From: Athripsodes cinereus
Lineage: Eukaryota > Arthropoda > Insecta > Trichoptera > Leptoceridae
Direction of reading: 5' to 3'
Length of the DNA: 64,000 nucleotides
Assembly (NCBI GenBank): GCA_947579605.1
Contig: OX388313.1
Coordinates: 26,911,214 to 26,975,213, forward strand
The notes below the pieces were generated by a model. It had not been told where the DNA came from. It worked only from the letters and a program-made list of their open reading frames with translations, and did not search any database. A program made the position numbers and the translations under genes. Each line of letters starts with the position of its first letter. The first letter of the stretch is position 1. This document shows positions 33,950 to 47,155 of the stretch, in pieces.

Positions 33950-35879
33950 TTAAAGAAAAATAATGGCTGTATTATTCCAATACCTTTACATATGACGGTA
34001 AATCTTGACACCTAACCAAAGATGGAGAATGCAAGATACAAGATACACCTTTAAAAATGATATTTGATTCGATTATATTTTTTTGTCCACCTCGAGTCAG
34101 AGGGCATAAAGATAAAAAAAACTTGAATGCAAAACAATTCGAATCAGAGACAAGTGTATTCAAAGGGTCAAAATTGACACCAGAATTCGACAATTCATTA
34201 GATTATTTTCAAAAATATTCATTATCGTTAATAAGGACTAATTTGAATAAAATTAATTGCTCACATTCAATACTCATCATTTAATCACACATATTTCATT
34301 GTTACGTCAATTATCTTGAATAAAATTTCTCTATCAGTTGATTACCAGCTACGCTTAATGATGGCGATTTTCGATTGATAGACCTGATAGATATTCAAAG
34401 ATATCGGGAGGTTAGTGACCGACCTTGTGGTAGTCTAAGTACTCATACATACATTTAATCAATATTTTGAGTCATTAGCAGCACATAATGTTCATTGCCG
34501 TGCTTGGAACCGCCCGAAAAATTTCAAAAACACTCAATTTTGTTTTTGTAGATGATTTTGTAGTTTTTATACCCTTAACATATTAATTCAGTGTGATATC
34601 CGATGAATTGCTTTATCAGAGTTGCAGATCCATATGGATTCAGTTTACTATGTTAAATTTAACTGAAACTCATTTCTTATCGTTTTTCTTCTACTATTTT
34701 TGTCGCATCAATTTTTTACAACGTTTCCTAGTCAGAGAAGTTTCGCCATCTATTCTTTTACATCGCATAACCATGAGGTTTGCCTTCTACCAGGGCCATG
34801 GGTATGGTGCTTAAATTTCAAAAATTGTTTAATTTATCTCAACATACAAACTTTAAAAAAAATCAGTCAAAAATAAAATAGAATATGTATACATGTTTAA
34901 CGTCGGCAATAATTTGTTAGATAGAATCTAAAATCAATTTCTCACTACATAACTACCAAGTCCTCCCTGACAGGAGAATTACTGGTTGTTGTAATGAAGA
35001 CAAATTACAAAGAGTAGTCGGTAGTTAAAAATATGTTTATGCCATATTACAATATAGTAGAAGATAATAACATAAATAATAGTATAGACGTTGAAGACAA
35101 TGATAATAATTGTTGTTATCTTGGCTTCATAGCGACCTCTTGACTCAATAACAATGAACAACGTATTGTATATAATAATGATAGACATACGACCATTCCA
35201 TGCAATAGATAGACATAAAAATTAAACACTACACTATTAAATAGCAAAGAATTCTTAAAATAATAATTTGAGATGTTTAAGATACGTTGTAGAGGGCAGA
35301 AGACCACTAATTGCAGGTGTCAAAATTGTGTAATGGAAGATTTGGACCAGAAACAGCAACTGATTAGGGTCTCTTGAAAAAGAAGTTAAGACCAAATGAG
35401 TGATAAATGCAACTAAAAAATGAGAGATGAATGTTATATATCATTTGAAAATAGTAAAAAAAACTATAGTAGGAGGTAATAGAATATAAACATTATTTAG
35501 AACAAGATAAAATAAGAGAGAAGACGCGCAATAAAAAAAAATCGTAGAAGACTACCGCAAAAATAAGGTTTATTTTTATTACACCTTTTATAGTGTTAAA
35601 GAATATCATATTATGTTTATCTCTCTGTACTTATTTAATTTGCATTTAACACACATAACATAAAATGTTTAGTGAGTAAAGTCGTCATGAGGTAATAGTG
35701 TGTAGCATAAAAAAGGTTTTGATACAATAATGAACCGCGATTAATTCAGAAAATATTTGGATAGAATTCCTATTAATTTATGAAATACGGATGAATATTA
35801 ATCTTTTATTCATATATCTAATTATATAACTTATTGTGATTAACTAAAATGTTGGTCAATAAAGCAATGGCAAAATTAT
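33950..35879. other. AT-rich region, nothing recognised
   Basis: No repeat-family match or motif-bearing frame. The short frames are composition artefacts. Confidence 0.45.
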
Positions 35880-35930
35880 ATTGAAGTGGTTGTCCGCAAG
35901 GTACTGATGTGGGTCCTACAGCTAAAGATA
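35880..35930 (+). mobile_element. Possible reverse-transcriptase motif remnant
   Basis: One frame reads SGCPQGTDVGPTAKD, close to the GCPQGS..GP motif of non-LTR reverse transcriptases. Only this block is visible and an in-frame stop precedes it, so it may be chance. Confidence 0.35.
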
Positions 35931-38900
35931 TAAAAAATGTAATAAATAATGATCCTTTCTTGCATGCCAATGGATAAAATATAAATACTTATCTTCCATC
36001 GTCTAATATAATTCGTATATAACTATTTATTACATCGTTCAAATCTGTATTTCAACGGATTGATACAACTTGCACGAGGAGTTTCGAAAATATTATTTAA
36101 ACACGTTTTTACCAAGTAGGTATCGTCTCAATTAAGAACAGTATTTATTCAGTTGTACAAAAATTCTTATTATTAAAATTTAAAAATAAACCAGATAAAA
36201 TCTTTTGTGGGAACAGATTTATATCACGACTACTTTATAGATATATTTTTTCATTCAAACGACTACAAAAAAACAGCTGGTTTGTGATAAAAATTGATGT
36301 TTTATTTACGCCATTTTTTCCTAGCATTTTAAAACAGAGAATATTTTGTTACTCGATAATATTTTTGTTAAAATAAAATTTCAAGGTAATAATTAGGAGC
36401 ACACTGTATATTAATACCTACATTATTTAAAAAAAACGTGATTTTTCTGAGTTCGACCTTGAATTTTTCTCTCGGGAACACAGGATACAAACAAAACTCG
36501 TAAATTGTGAATATTTCTGCACAATTTCACAAATTGAAATTCAAATACCACTCCAATAAAAAGGTTTAAAAAGTTGATCATGGATTTCTTTAGACGAGAG
36601 CAGAGAAAAAAATAGTGATGTGTTTTTGTATTAATGTTTCAATGTGCTTTTTAATTTTTTCATTATTTTTTTTAATCTCAATACATTGTACCTAGTAGGG
36701 CAACAAAAGCAACTCATTGTATTTTTTTTTATTTCTTTAAAACTTTGGTACAAAAACAGTCTACAAAAATTAATAAAATTTCTAATGCAAATTTCAGAGA
36801 ACACTTCGACTGAAGAATTTGCACGCAATATTAATTCAAATAGACAAAAAAACAGCAGACAAATATTATGTATGTTTCATTTATTATTATTCTATGTATA
36901 GGTGCGCAGGAAACACAAATACACAAAAAAAAACATACCTAATCTATATATAAATAATACATTTATACCGCGTCACTGTGTACATATATGTTATTTGTAT
37001 TTCACAAAATGAATACATTTACATGTTGATGACCTCGAAATCATTATACTCATTTATTTAAACACAATGATATAGTTATGTAATAGTTCAGAACATACTA
37101 TATTAAATTGATACCAGAAGAAAAAACAGAAAATATACAAAAAATATTTATCTACGTATTTCTCTTCATACGCGAAAGGAAACTCTAGTGGGGTAGACAA
37201 AAATAATCAAACAATTTGAATTCATATCTCTATAACTTGATCTTGAAATAATATAACCTAATTCATTGTCCTCAATCGGTACGACATAAAGAATTACATT
37301 GATCCAAGGATTCGAACCAAATCCTCGTCAATTTCGTTGGACTATTTCATTAAAAGATCCATGAGTCTTAAAACTTTTTTACTCTATGGATTTTCAATTT
37401 GCTCACAGAATTCGTGTCGCATCCACTTTTTTTCTATATTTCTCCATTAATATTACGCTAACTTACTTAAATACGCGAATCATTTCGCGTAATTATTTGA
37501 AAATATACAATAGTAGGTAGGTATGTAATAAATATAGCAAATCATACGATGATCTAATTAAAATTGAATTAACAATATGCTCATTAAATCCCATCGATTT
37601 TGTTAATCGACCATACCTACAATTTTCAAATAGTTTTGTACCGTGTATTGAATAATATTAAAACATTTAACGACTGACCACGTGCAAGATGACCTTCGCA
37701 TGAAAACAAACATATGATATTATGGTGTTGACCTCATGTTTATGAGAAAATTAATACTGCAAAAGAATGAAGATGACGATATTTATTCTTAATAAAAGGA
37801 TCAATGGAAAATTATATTCTTAATAAAATGATCAATAGAAATTCTATTCTAAATAAAAGGCAAAACACCAGGAAAGTGATGTTAACTTTATTGTAGATTA
37901 AAAATCTTCAAACAATGTAACTCAAATAATTACAATCAATCATGCATAGAATTCATTTCTCTTAACATAACGCATCATTACGATGGCAGATACAATTCAA
38001 GGTCATATGTTTACATATCTCTTATATTAAGTTAGTCTCTTATATTAATAATTAAGTATCTTTTCCATAAATACGGAAACAAAATTCTATCACAATTTTG
38101 TATGAAGAAGAACATTAATAAACTTAAGTTAGTATAAACTAATCAGATTACCCTAAATTGTCCTTCCGAGAGCTCAGTACAGAAACCAGCCTCGTCCATC
38201 TATATTTTTCCAGAAGCGGTTTGAATCTTCTTGTAACTCTTGACTTACAACAGATAAACATATATAATGAAATTCATTATGAAAAGGAATGTCTTTTATA
38301 TGAAAATATAAGTACTACAATTCTACATACAATTTCATAATATAATAAAACAATTATTTACTAATAAATAGATCGGGAACAATGTAACCAGACAAGAATG
38401 AATCTCATTCAGTTAATTTATAAACATCTACCATCGTATTATAACTTTTAATACATTGAATTATTTATAAACTTTTTGTGATATAATAAGAATGTAGGTA
38501 ATTATATTTTTTTCACTGTACAAGAGGTTCTCAAATTGTCATTGGACAATCTCGAGACATGAACCAGCATCTCTCCATATAACAGAGACTACATTTTTTT
38601 AGTACGTTTAGAGTACGTCGGCGGCGAATAACATTTGTGCTTTGTTCAATATGCAATTTATTCGGCGCCGTATAATGGAGCATCCATCTCAAGGACAACT
38701 ACTTACCACCCTACATCCAATATCCTCCTGAAACACTTTACTTCGAAACTAATTCCGTTCTTGAAACTTGGTAAGGTAGGTTAGGCTAGATCCAGACAAC
38801 ACTCACAACGCCTGCATAGTATAAGTAATGACTTGTACTTGTAAAAAAATGAAGTCTCTTTATTTCAGACACAACATAATTATATAAGTGCATAACTAGA

Positions 38901-39802
38901 CTGTTTTACTTTGCCTTCAATCTTCAAAAACGAATGTAATATATATACACTATAAAATAGCACGAACATGATTATGATCGTTACGTCAACGCGACAAAAT
39001 ATAATGATTGAGACCGACTATACCTACATAGGAACAAATTTAATTAAGTAGTACATAATATAATAACAATAATAATATGTAGGTATGTAACATTATGTAC
39101 TTACACACAGCTGTTTCATGTACTCCGTGTGTAATAACATTATAACATTGTTACTGACTTTGTGTGTGTATTCGTTATCTGTAGTATGTTTATTCATCAT
39201 ACAATTACACATAGTATGTATCTATATTAGTGGTTGTATAATATTATATGTATATATAATAATAATAGTGTTAATTGTGATAGCTCAAGAGTTCAAGGTA
39301 TTGTCAGGTCGACTAACCAACCAACTTTTAATGTTGTTATTAGATAATATGATAACCATTGACATAACTACGTTATTTCACGAATAAAATAGCTGACGTG
39401 TGTGCTCATTTAGATTAGATTTACTTAAATTTGGAGAATTCAACATTAATGTGTAAAGATGTTGGGAGGAACCCCAGACAAAGACATTTTACAAGACCTA
39501 AACTCTGCACAAGAAAAAATATTCTTTCCGGCATGACGATAAGGAATATAACAAATGAAGCTTACTACATGAGATAGTAACTTATGAGAGTGGTATCACT
39601 TTCTAACACATTGTTGTACTATTTATGTTTGTAACTACTTATATTATTTATATAAAGTGCAGCTAAGTGTTAGAAAGGAGCAGCTCTCGAAGAATTAAAA
39701 CCTAAGATAATACAGTTTTTCATGGAAGTGCAGAGTCTTGTTATGTATTATGTCTATGACCCCAGACAAATTCAAATAAATTTACTAAGTATTATACACT
39801 TT
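35931..39802. other. Long AT-rich region, nothing coding
   Basis: Nearly 4 kb without a supported gene or known repeat. Small features only: a three-copy imperfect tandem repeat at 37780 and an inverted pair GGCGGCGAATAA / TTATTCGGCGCC around 38620-38670. Confidence 0.45.
37780..37862. repeat. Imperfect tandem repeat, about three units
   Basis: TTATTCTTAATAAAAGGATCA recurs with small changes as TTATATTCTTAATAAAATGATC and TCTATTCTAAATAAAAGG, spaced about 30 bp apart. Confidence 0.7.
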
Positions 39803-39902
39803 TTCATCTTATTTTTTGTTGGTACGAAGAGGACGGCTTGCATGTTTGTTACATGTAGCTAGTCTGCTGTATACCTCACTTGTGGAATATGCCGTGATGG
39901 TC
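39803..39902 (-). repeat. R250 repeat, 5' half
   Basis: GAAGAGGACGGCTTGCATGTT, TTACATGTAGCTAGTCTGC and TTGTGGAATATGCCGTGATGG; close to consensus. Confidence 0.75.
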
Positions 39903-40256
39903 TAGTAGTCTAGAAGTAGTACTTTTTAAAACAATTTACAGTTTTCTTCAACAACATACTGTCAAATTTATTCAATTGGTCTGCATTTTAAAACACACAC
40001 ATATATACACTGCAATGATATTTCTTTATTATAATCTTACAGTCCAAAAACAAGATGGTGCAATTACGCCTTAAGACAGTGGCAAAGCCGCACTGGAAGA
40101 CAGTTGCAACTAGCAGGAGATTGTGATGATCCAGAAGAGAGACATTTGTCTAATACTGGACACAAGAAGAAGGCTCAAAAAGGTAAGATAATGTGCTGTA
40201 GTTAAACTTATCGACTGACGGTTTTTAGTGGATGCTCATTATAAAATGATGTTTTG

Positions 40257-40436
40257 AGTTCGTCGGTAGCCTGGAGGTAGAGTCTCGGCCTCATGAACAA
40301 GGGGTCAGTGGTTCGATACCAGGTGCCGGCAAACTCCCCTTTCACGACACAAGCTTTTAGTAGCTTACTGTGAAAGGTGTATAAGGTTGTATTTGGGTTT
40401 ATAACAAAACCCAGATATATAAAAAAAAAAAAAAAA
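40257..40436 (+). mobile_element. tRNA-derived SINE (family S1), copy 4
   Basis: Plus-strand copy starting AGTTCGTCGGTAGCCTGGAGG, B box GTGGTTCGATACCAGG, then ACAAAACCCAGATATAT and a 16-base A-run. The GATACC change weakens the B box. A second plus-strand copy lies 1.1 kb downstream. Confidence 0.88.
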
Positions 40437-40857
40437 CAGCACTAATAACAACTCCAAAAAATTTCAGCATTCTGTTACCATAATAAATGTAGACTACATA
40501 TTATTCAGTGTTGTGGAATAGCAGCGAGACTCATCCAACCTTCAGTCAGTATTTTATTCGAACAGTTTGTTTCAATAGATGTAATGTATTCCGCAAAATA
40601 TTTAAATGTGCGAATACATTCACACTTATTAAGAAAACAATTATAATAAAATGCTAAATACTTACACAAACACAGACCACTAAAGCGTTAATATCATGCG
40701 CGAGGAAAACCAAAAAAGTCCAAAATGCATTCAATTATAAATGAGGAAAAATAGGACAATAAAATGATAAAGAAACAATATGAATCGGCATAATTACGTA
40801 CCTATCTTTGGGATTGTTAAAATAACTTAATTTCTCGGATATTTCAGGAGTCCTTGG

Positions 40858-40999
40858 ACTATAAATGGTCTACCGGTGCTACTGAGAGGTAGTCGGACAG
40901 TCACTAGCTTCAGAAGCAAATTAAAAACTGAACTCTTCACTGGCGCCTTGAGACGGTCTAGGGACTGTTAAACGGCGTCAAAAATAAAATCATCCAAAA
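40858..40999 (+). mobile_element. LINE 3' end, ORF2 C-terminus (Jockey/CR1-like)
   Basis: The frame reads NGLPVLLRGSRTVTSFRSKL, KTELFTGALRRSRDC and TAA. LP..LR...TV.SF.SKLKT.LF is the typical end of Jockey/CR1-like ORF2. An ATCATC tail follows at about 40990-41010. It differs from the copy at 29701, so it is another family. Confidence 0.7.
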
Positions 41000-41087
41000 T
41001 CATCATCATCATTATAAATATTTATTCGTTTGGGTGACGATTTATTTATCTTCTTTTGTGATTGTTAAAAAGTGTAAATTGAGTCCG

Positions 41088-41275
41088 AGAACAACGTGAC
41101 GTGATAACGTGAATTAAATTCTCAAAGACGGCCGTGAGTCGAGTGAGAGAAATCGACGGGCGTCTATGAAAAATTGCATGAGTGTAGAAGAAGCGAAAAA
41201 AGTACATATGCAAGTATAAAGCAGTAATAATGGTGATACGTTCTCTCTGCCTACTACCCACTTGGGACATGGCAT
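41088..41275 (+). mobile_element. LINE 3' end (family L-B), decayed
   Basis: TTCTCAAAGACGGCCGTGAGT, AGAGAAATCGACGGGCGTCTA and GAGTGTAGAAGAAGCGAAAAA match 28855-28930. A frame shift and base changes break the protein. Confidence 0.65.
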
Positions 41276-41560
41276 AAGGATAAACACAGATAGATAGATA
41301 GACAGTAAAATAAATTAAAATATTTATTCGTCTTTGTTATTGTAACTTGACTCCCAATTTTTTTTTTATTTTATGTACCTAACAAAAATATAATCAATAC
41401 TTAGGTTGAAAAATGTAGTTCATATTTTTTATTATTTATTCAATTTATACAAGACCACAAAACAGACATCAGGATTGCTGGTATCAGAGGTAAAATAAAT
41501 AACAATAATCAAAATTAAAAGTCGTAGTTTATTCTGAAAAGTACAAGTATAATATTTGTA

Positions 41561-41735
41561 ATCGGCGGTAGCCTGAAGGTAGAGTCTCGGCCTCATGAAC
41601 AAGGGGTCCGCGGTTAGATCCCAGGTGCTGGCAAACTCTTCTTTCACGACACAAGCTTTTAGCTCACTATGAAAGGTGTATAAGGTTGTATTAGGGTTTA
41701 TAACAAAACCCAAATATATCTTCTTTTTTTTTTAA
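41561..41735 (+). mobile_element. tRNA-derived SINE (family S1), copy 5
   Basis: ATCGGCGGTAGCCTGAAGGTA through GCGGTTAGATCCCAGG to AACCCAAATATATCTTCTTT. The B box has TTAGATCC in place of TTCGATCC, so this copy is probably silent. Confidence 0.85.
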
Positions 41736-42112
41736 ATTGCTCATAAATTAATTATTTTTTACTCCTTCATGCATCCTCTTGGTATAGTGTTAACAATTTT
41801 TAAATTTTAAGTAATATTTTGTAATTTGGACTCATACCCCTTTTTACCGATGTAGTAGAGAAAATGTGTTAAAATAATTCATACAAACAAAACTAGTAGA
41901 ATGAAATTATTAACAGGAAGACTGGATGTTTTTATAAAATGAATATTTTGTATTTTCGTCTGAAATTTTCATAAAATTTAAAGTGAAAAAGTTCTTTGAT
42001 TACAATGGAATTACATGAGGTGTTTTTTTCTTAAAAATCTATTATTATTTAGGAAGATAAAATCTATCTATTTTTATAATAATATAATATTGTCAATACG
42101 TTATGCTACACC

Positions 42113-43399
42113 TAGGGATTGCAATCCAGCAAAGTGGGATCCCGCAATCCAGCGGGATCCGCGTAATTTTAGGGTCTGCGGGATCCCGCAAATGCTTGCG
42201 GATCCGCATGTGCGAATCCGCAAACTGAAGATTTTCCGAAAGTTGCCAACTAAAGGTGATACATATTTGCAAAAATACTTAAAGAAGAAACAGGAAAAGA
42301 ATTATGCTTAATCCTAGATTGCTGCACTCGCTAAAACAGCTTGCTTGATATGTTAGAAAGATTTTAGTCCCAAAGTTTGCATTGAGAAGGCTCTCATCGA
42401 CATAGCATCTGACATAAAATTTACGCACACAATCAAAAACGTGATTGACAGCTTGCAGCCCTTTAAATTGGTCGTAAAGTATTATGCAGAAGAGAGTCTA
42501 CACTAATAACGGCAGATATAACATTTCGATTTATTTTAGAGAAGCTAGACACTGCGTGCAAGAGTGAAAGAAAGACGCAGTGAAATTACAGCTATGTTGA
42601 TTTATTTTCCGCATCCAAAAAAATATGACTAAGAGTTGAAAACGTGCAATTCAATATTTGTAATGCCGAAAAAGAATAAGTTGCGGCAAGAAATGAAAAA
42701 CATGTTACATCGAGTCATTATAGAAGACGCTCAAAATGTAGAATTTGTAGTTGTAGGTGATGTAATTGCAGATAATTGTCAACAGTCTCTGAATGTGGAA
42801 AACAATTTAACTTTACAAATGGAATAAGAAATGCAGCAAGACAATGAAGATTACACTAAACAGACAGAAACTGGACAAGAGAAATGCTTCGAAAAAATAT
42901 TGAAAAAAGAAATGGCAGCATTTAAAAGTGATGGAGTTAGAAAAAAGTATTTGAATTTGTTGCACGACTTTATCAATACAAGTATCTAACCAACAATTAG
43001 TGTGGGGGCAGAAAGAGCCTTTTCGGTCGCTGGCTACATATGTAGTTCCTTAAGAAGTATCTTGGAAGATAACACCATTAATGCTATTTTTTTTAAATAA
43101 TTTTTCTAAAAAGAGAAGTGACTTTTCATTTGATATTTTAAAATTTGTTCCATAACACTTGATTGATTAGATAATGAATTAGTAAGAAAAATTAAAGACT
43201 AATAGTACCTATAGTTAGTTATGTCAAATTCATATATGATAGTATAGTTATTTATGTTATATTCAATTATGTACAGTAAGATGTTGTTATTTTTTGCAAT
43301 TTTTAATAATCCAGCGGGATCCCGCGGGATCCCGCTGGATTGGAGTCAATCCAGCAGAAATCCCGCGGGATTGAAAACGGTGCGGGATTGCAATCCCTA
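42113..43399 (+). mobile_element. hAT-type DNA transposon, dead, with 8-bp target duplication
   Basis: Inverted ends TAGGGATTGCAATCC (42113-42127) and GGATTGCAATCCCTA (43385-43399) are perfect over 15 bp. GCTACACC lies immediately outside on both sides (42105-42112 and 43400-43407), the 8-bp duplication expected of hAT transposases. Both subterminal regions carry several copies of a GCGGGATCCCGC-like palindrome. At 1,287 bp it is shorter than an autonomous hAT, and its transposase is broken. The sequence just right of it (CCTTGTGGACAAG) resembles the start of an R250 copy. Confidence 0.93.
42340..43100 (+). pseudogene. hAT transposase, broken
   Basis: Fragments of a hAT transposase in different frames. 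Near 42390: ALIDIASDIKFTHTIKNVID and SLQPFKLVVKYYAEESLH, then ITADITFRFILEKLDTACK after a frame change. Near 42925-43095: GVRKKYLNLLHDFINTSI, a TAA, then PTISVGAERAFSVAGYICS and SLRSILEDNTINAIFF. The last part is the C-terminal dimerisation region (P.S...ERAFS.AG......R..L......A..F) that marks the family. At least two stops and frame changes are visible. The N-terminal zinc-finger part is not recognisable, so the element cannot move itself. Confidence 0.85.
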
Positions 43400-43439
43400 G
43401 CTACACCCCTTGTGGACAAGATAAAAAGTAAAAAGGCTT

Positions 43440-46410
43440 CGTCGTAGGTATATGAATTTTATGGTTATATGAAATAAATAATCAGTATATGAAGGATAAA
43501 TAAAACATAGACGTTTGGTCCTCCACAAGACTTTATTGACGGTTACTCAGTTTTCAAGAGCATACGCTGTCCTCATCTTTATAATGAAAGTATCATTTAA
43601 CGTTAGCCTGATGATGAGAGCGAAAGTTCGTGAAAGCCGGCTAAAGATCAATGAAGTCTTATAGGAACAATTGATAAAAGATGTTTTTTTTTAATTATAT
43701 TCAATATGAACTACCACCAATTGCCGTCGGCCAAAAACAATTACAATAATTAATTATATAGCAAATATTATATTTCACTCAAATGTGTGAATAAAAAAAT
43801 CGATTGCACTTGATAATTACAGGATCTTTGCAGAAACTGGTTGCTTAAAAATATATACCTAACGGTTAAAATTCTATTGTTAATTGACTTACTAAAATCA
43901 TCAAAATGTGAAATATAAAACATCTTATTGAGGTTAGGTTTTAAATACATGCATATATTACAATTTATAAATTTGTAACATAAGTACCTATCGTAAAACA
44001 ATATTTACTCATGACAAAAATTAATTTAGACTCTAAAACGAGTAGTTTCAAGGTCACATTTTCCCAAACTGGTTTCATCTAATTAGGTATTTTACTTTAA
44101 CATACCAAACAAATAAAGTTGTTCACGATAAATTCTAGATATGATACAGCTAGGTAGTAGTTATAATAGAGTCAAAACACAACATAGGGTAAAATCATCG
44201 TAAATATTTTGTAGTTGTTCATAATATAATAATAATTTGTTGCTGTATTGTTAAATTCAAAAGATTATTTATACACCAAAAGCGCTAAAATTATAAATAA
44301 TACACCCACAAAAAAAAACATTCACGTGTAAATGTTAAAAATAAGCGGAATGAAGGTATAAATAAATAGGACACACGAAACAAAACAAGCACAAAGTTTA
44401 AAATAGCACTCATTACTTCAATGGATAAACAAAATTCTACAAAACAGAATGTGCACAAAAACAAAAGAGTGATATTATATTGTTTGCGTAATAAAAGAAG
44501 TGTGAAAATATGGAACAGAAATGAAAAGTCAGGCGTGGAAATGTAGAACCAAGCGTACTCTGTGAATTTGATACTTACATTGTAGAAACGTGTGGAAATG
44601 CCGACAGAAACTAACGAAAATTCCAATTAATTAAATCCAAACTTTCACAACACTCTTCACTGATGAATTATCAAATAATATAAACGTATATTTATTATGT
44701 AAATGGCACAAAAACAATAATTGACACCAATTTATAATTCGTTGAACCAATAATTTGGGGCAGGGTATGTAATGTTGTGTATACTAAAACATATTTTTCC
44801 TTCGTATTTTCACGTGTATTTCAACATTTTTCACTGTTTTTTAATCAATGATAACACAATGGTACATTCGAAATGCAATTTATTCGGTTGTCATGTGAAA
44901 AATCAGAGTATTTAAATGTGAAAATGCATTAATGAAAACATACACAAATAGCTATAGCGACATGAACACAGCAACCATCCACACTGACAGCAAAATGGTG
45001 ACTGAGGAATCGGGCGTGTGGTGGCGCTACCGTCGCTTCCATAAATGATTAGGGTACATCAATACAACACGTCTCAAAACTCAGAACAAAATTACGGCAC
45101 TATACCAAAAAGGAAAGTTATGACATGATAAATTGTCAGTACTCTGTCAATGGAAATTTACTTTTTATTCAACCGTCATTTACTGTTTCAAAATTTGTTT
45201 TTCTTACATTATTATAATATATTTTCGCATCGTCTGTTGTCAGTCAAACACAGAGGAAAATCTTTGTTATCAAAATACATAATTTGAATAAAAGAATACC
45301 TATGGAAAATATTTTTAGATTTATTTGAAAGAATAATTTTATCAAAATATTGCTATACAATCACTGATTTTTAATTTTCTATTTTTGTAAATTCAGCGAA
45401 TTCCTATTACCTATAAATTGATATCATTTAATAGTTAGGTATCTACTGAAAAATTCTTAACATTCTTTTACAAGTAAATGAAATGTGGCACTCAAGAACA
45501 ATGTATCAAACCCGTTGAATGATTTATTTCAGGGCTTAATTACAATTAAAATAATTACATTTTATTTTGGAAAACTACTTTAACCCAGATACTGAAAAAA
45601 AATCAAGTGTTTTTTCCTCCTTATTTCATAGCTATGTATGTTCTAACTACCCCCACAAATTAAGCTCTCAGATAACTATTTGCACAGGGGGTTGCTTGCA
45701 TAATATGATGGTAGCTTTCCCATACAATTCTAACGCATTTCCAAAAAAATAGAAAAGATATACTTTTTGTCTAGGATCTTTTGAAAATCAATAAACCTAC
45801 GTAATTTAATGTTTACTCAATATTGACAAAAGCTCATGTCATTATCCTACGAAGTAAACACATGTATTACTAGGCATAGCCATCTAATCTATGTAAGTGG
45901 TATTCCATCAAACATTGAATGAATAATACCATAGTAAGGACTACACACAATAAAATGCGCGCGCAGAATGGTTTGAGACTTTGATACGTTCGAGAAAATT
46001 TAATGGTTTGCATCTGTAGTGAAAAGTTAATTTTGTTGAACAGTGAAATGAAATGAAAATTCTGATCGTTCTATAAAAGTTACGATCGTAACGAAAATGC
46101 ACCACATTTTTTTCTATTCTTCTCGAGGCCGTCCAGAAAACCTTAATATTTGTGTTTTATGGGTAGGTATTGCATCCAGTAGAGGATGATTTTTAAGATT
46201 TTTTTAAGTATTTTTTTTTATCATTACACAATAGTTAAAATTCGAAGCACTCCGCAATATCGAGGAAATAAATTATTTTTATTAAATTGCCAAAACAGGT
46301 GTACCTGAAAAATTTACTGAAATAATTGAAAGAGCAAAGGGTTTTTCATATATTCACTTTTAATACACTAACGACAAAAATATTTAATTCCTCCAAACTA
46401 ACGATAAAAA
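43440..46410. other. AT-rich region with a CpG-bearing patch near 45000
   Basis: Near 43608 CCTGATGATGAGAGCGAAAGT resembles border motifs of arthropod retroelements. From about 44935 to 45050 the sequence is richer in GC and includes GGTGGCGCTA. On the reverse strand, ACAATGTAAGTATC at 44568-44581 is a good 5' splice-site match. A non-coding first exon of a host gene is possible, but I could not confirm any coding exon. Confidence 0.3.
45020..45029. promoter_or_regulatory. GGTGGCGCTA motif, CTCF-like
   Basis: The sequence GGTGGCGCTA (TAGCGCCACC on the other strand) is close to the core of the insect CTCF site. It lies in the only GC-richer piece of this region. A single motif of this length can occur by chance. 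Confidence 0.25.
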
Positions 46411-46492
46411 AGTAGCCTCTTCCGTCTGCTGGCTACCCCACTTGTGAGATATGCCGTTATGGGATAGTAGTAGAAGTAGTAGTAGTAGTAGT
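46411..46492 (-). repeat. R250 5' fragment plus TAG microsatellite
   Basis: TCCGTCTGCTGGCTACCCCAC and TTGTGAGATATGCCGTTATGG, followed by a (TAG)n-like run at 46467-46492. Confidence 0.65.
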
Positions 46493-47018
46493 CCTTTTCC
46501 GCCAGGAGCGATATTTTTGCTTATTCTACGATATTTCTAAATTTTTAGCTCTAATATAGTCTCCATGGAAACAGTACATTTTGTTAAAAAGTTAATAAAT
46601 AATTTTATATGAAATTAACAGCGCAAAAACTTTATATAAAAATATCTAAAATGTGTGGGAGAACCGCAAAACTCTTTAAATATCCCAAAGGAAAATTAAA
46701 ATGAGTACAAACATTTAACAAGGACAAAAATTACGTCTTTTAATTTTATCTAAACTTTATACATAACGGGTTACTTTTATACCCTCAATATCAATAAGGA
46801 AGAAAAAAGTTTTATATTAGGCCATAGTTAAATCCCAAAATTACTAAAATATGCAGATAATAAAATTAAAACAAAAGTTTTGTAACCTCATTTAACCAAT
46901 ATTTTACTGTCTTAATGTATAACATTTTCATTAATTCAAAAAGGAAACAAATAAGTTAGTCGCATAATCATCAAAGATATCATTTTAAAGGTATTTATGA
47001 TGTTTATTATTCAATTCA

Positions 47019-47055
47019 CACCATCACGAATTTTGCAACGAGTGGTGTAACCAAA
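47019..47055 (+). repeat. R250 repeat, short 5' fragment
   Basis: CACACCATCACGAATTTTGC and AACGAGTGGTGTAACC parallel the left end of the family. Confidence 0.4.
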
Positions 47056-47155
47056 TGACGACCCGTAGCTCCTGATTCCGAATAGTTTTACTATACCATT
47101 AATATAAACTTTTTGTCTTATAGGTATATCTAACGGAAATAGAACTTATATCAGA

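Noticed and set aside
39118..39387. 89-codon hydrophobic frame as a membrane protein
   Set aside because: AT-rich GTGTGTAT/ATAATA sequence yields Val/Ile/Tyr by composition; no start context or homolog recognised.
40257..40330. A functional tRNA gene at the S1 SINE head
   Set aside because: Same head occurs five times with the same non-tRNA body and A-rich tail.
44291..44626. 111-codon open frame on the reverse strand, hydrophobic
   Set aside because: Does not start with ATG, composition follows the local AT bias, and no family motif is visible. The putative splice donor would also fall inside it.
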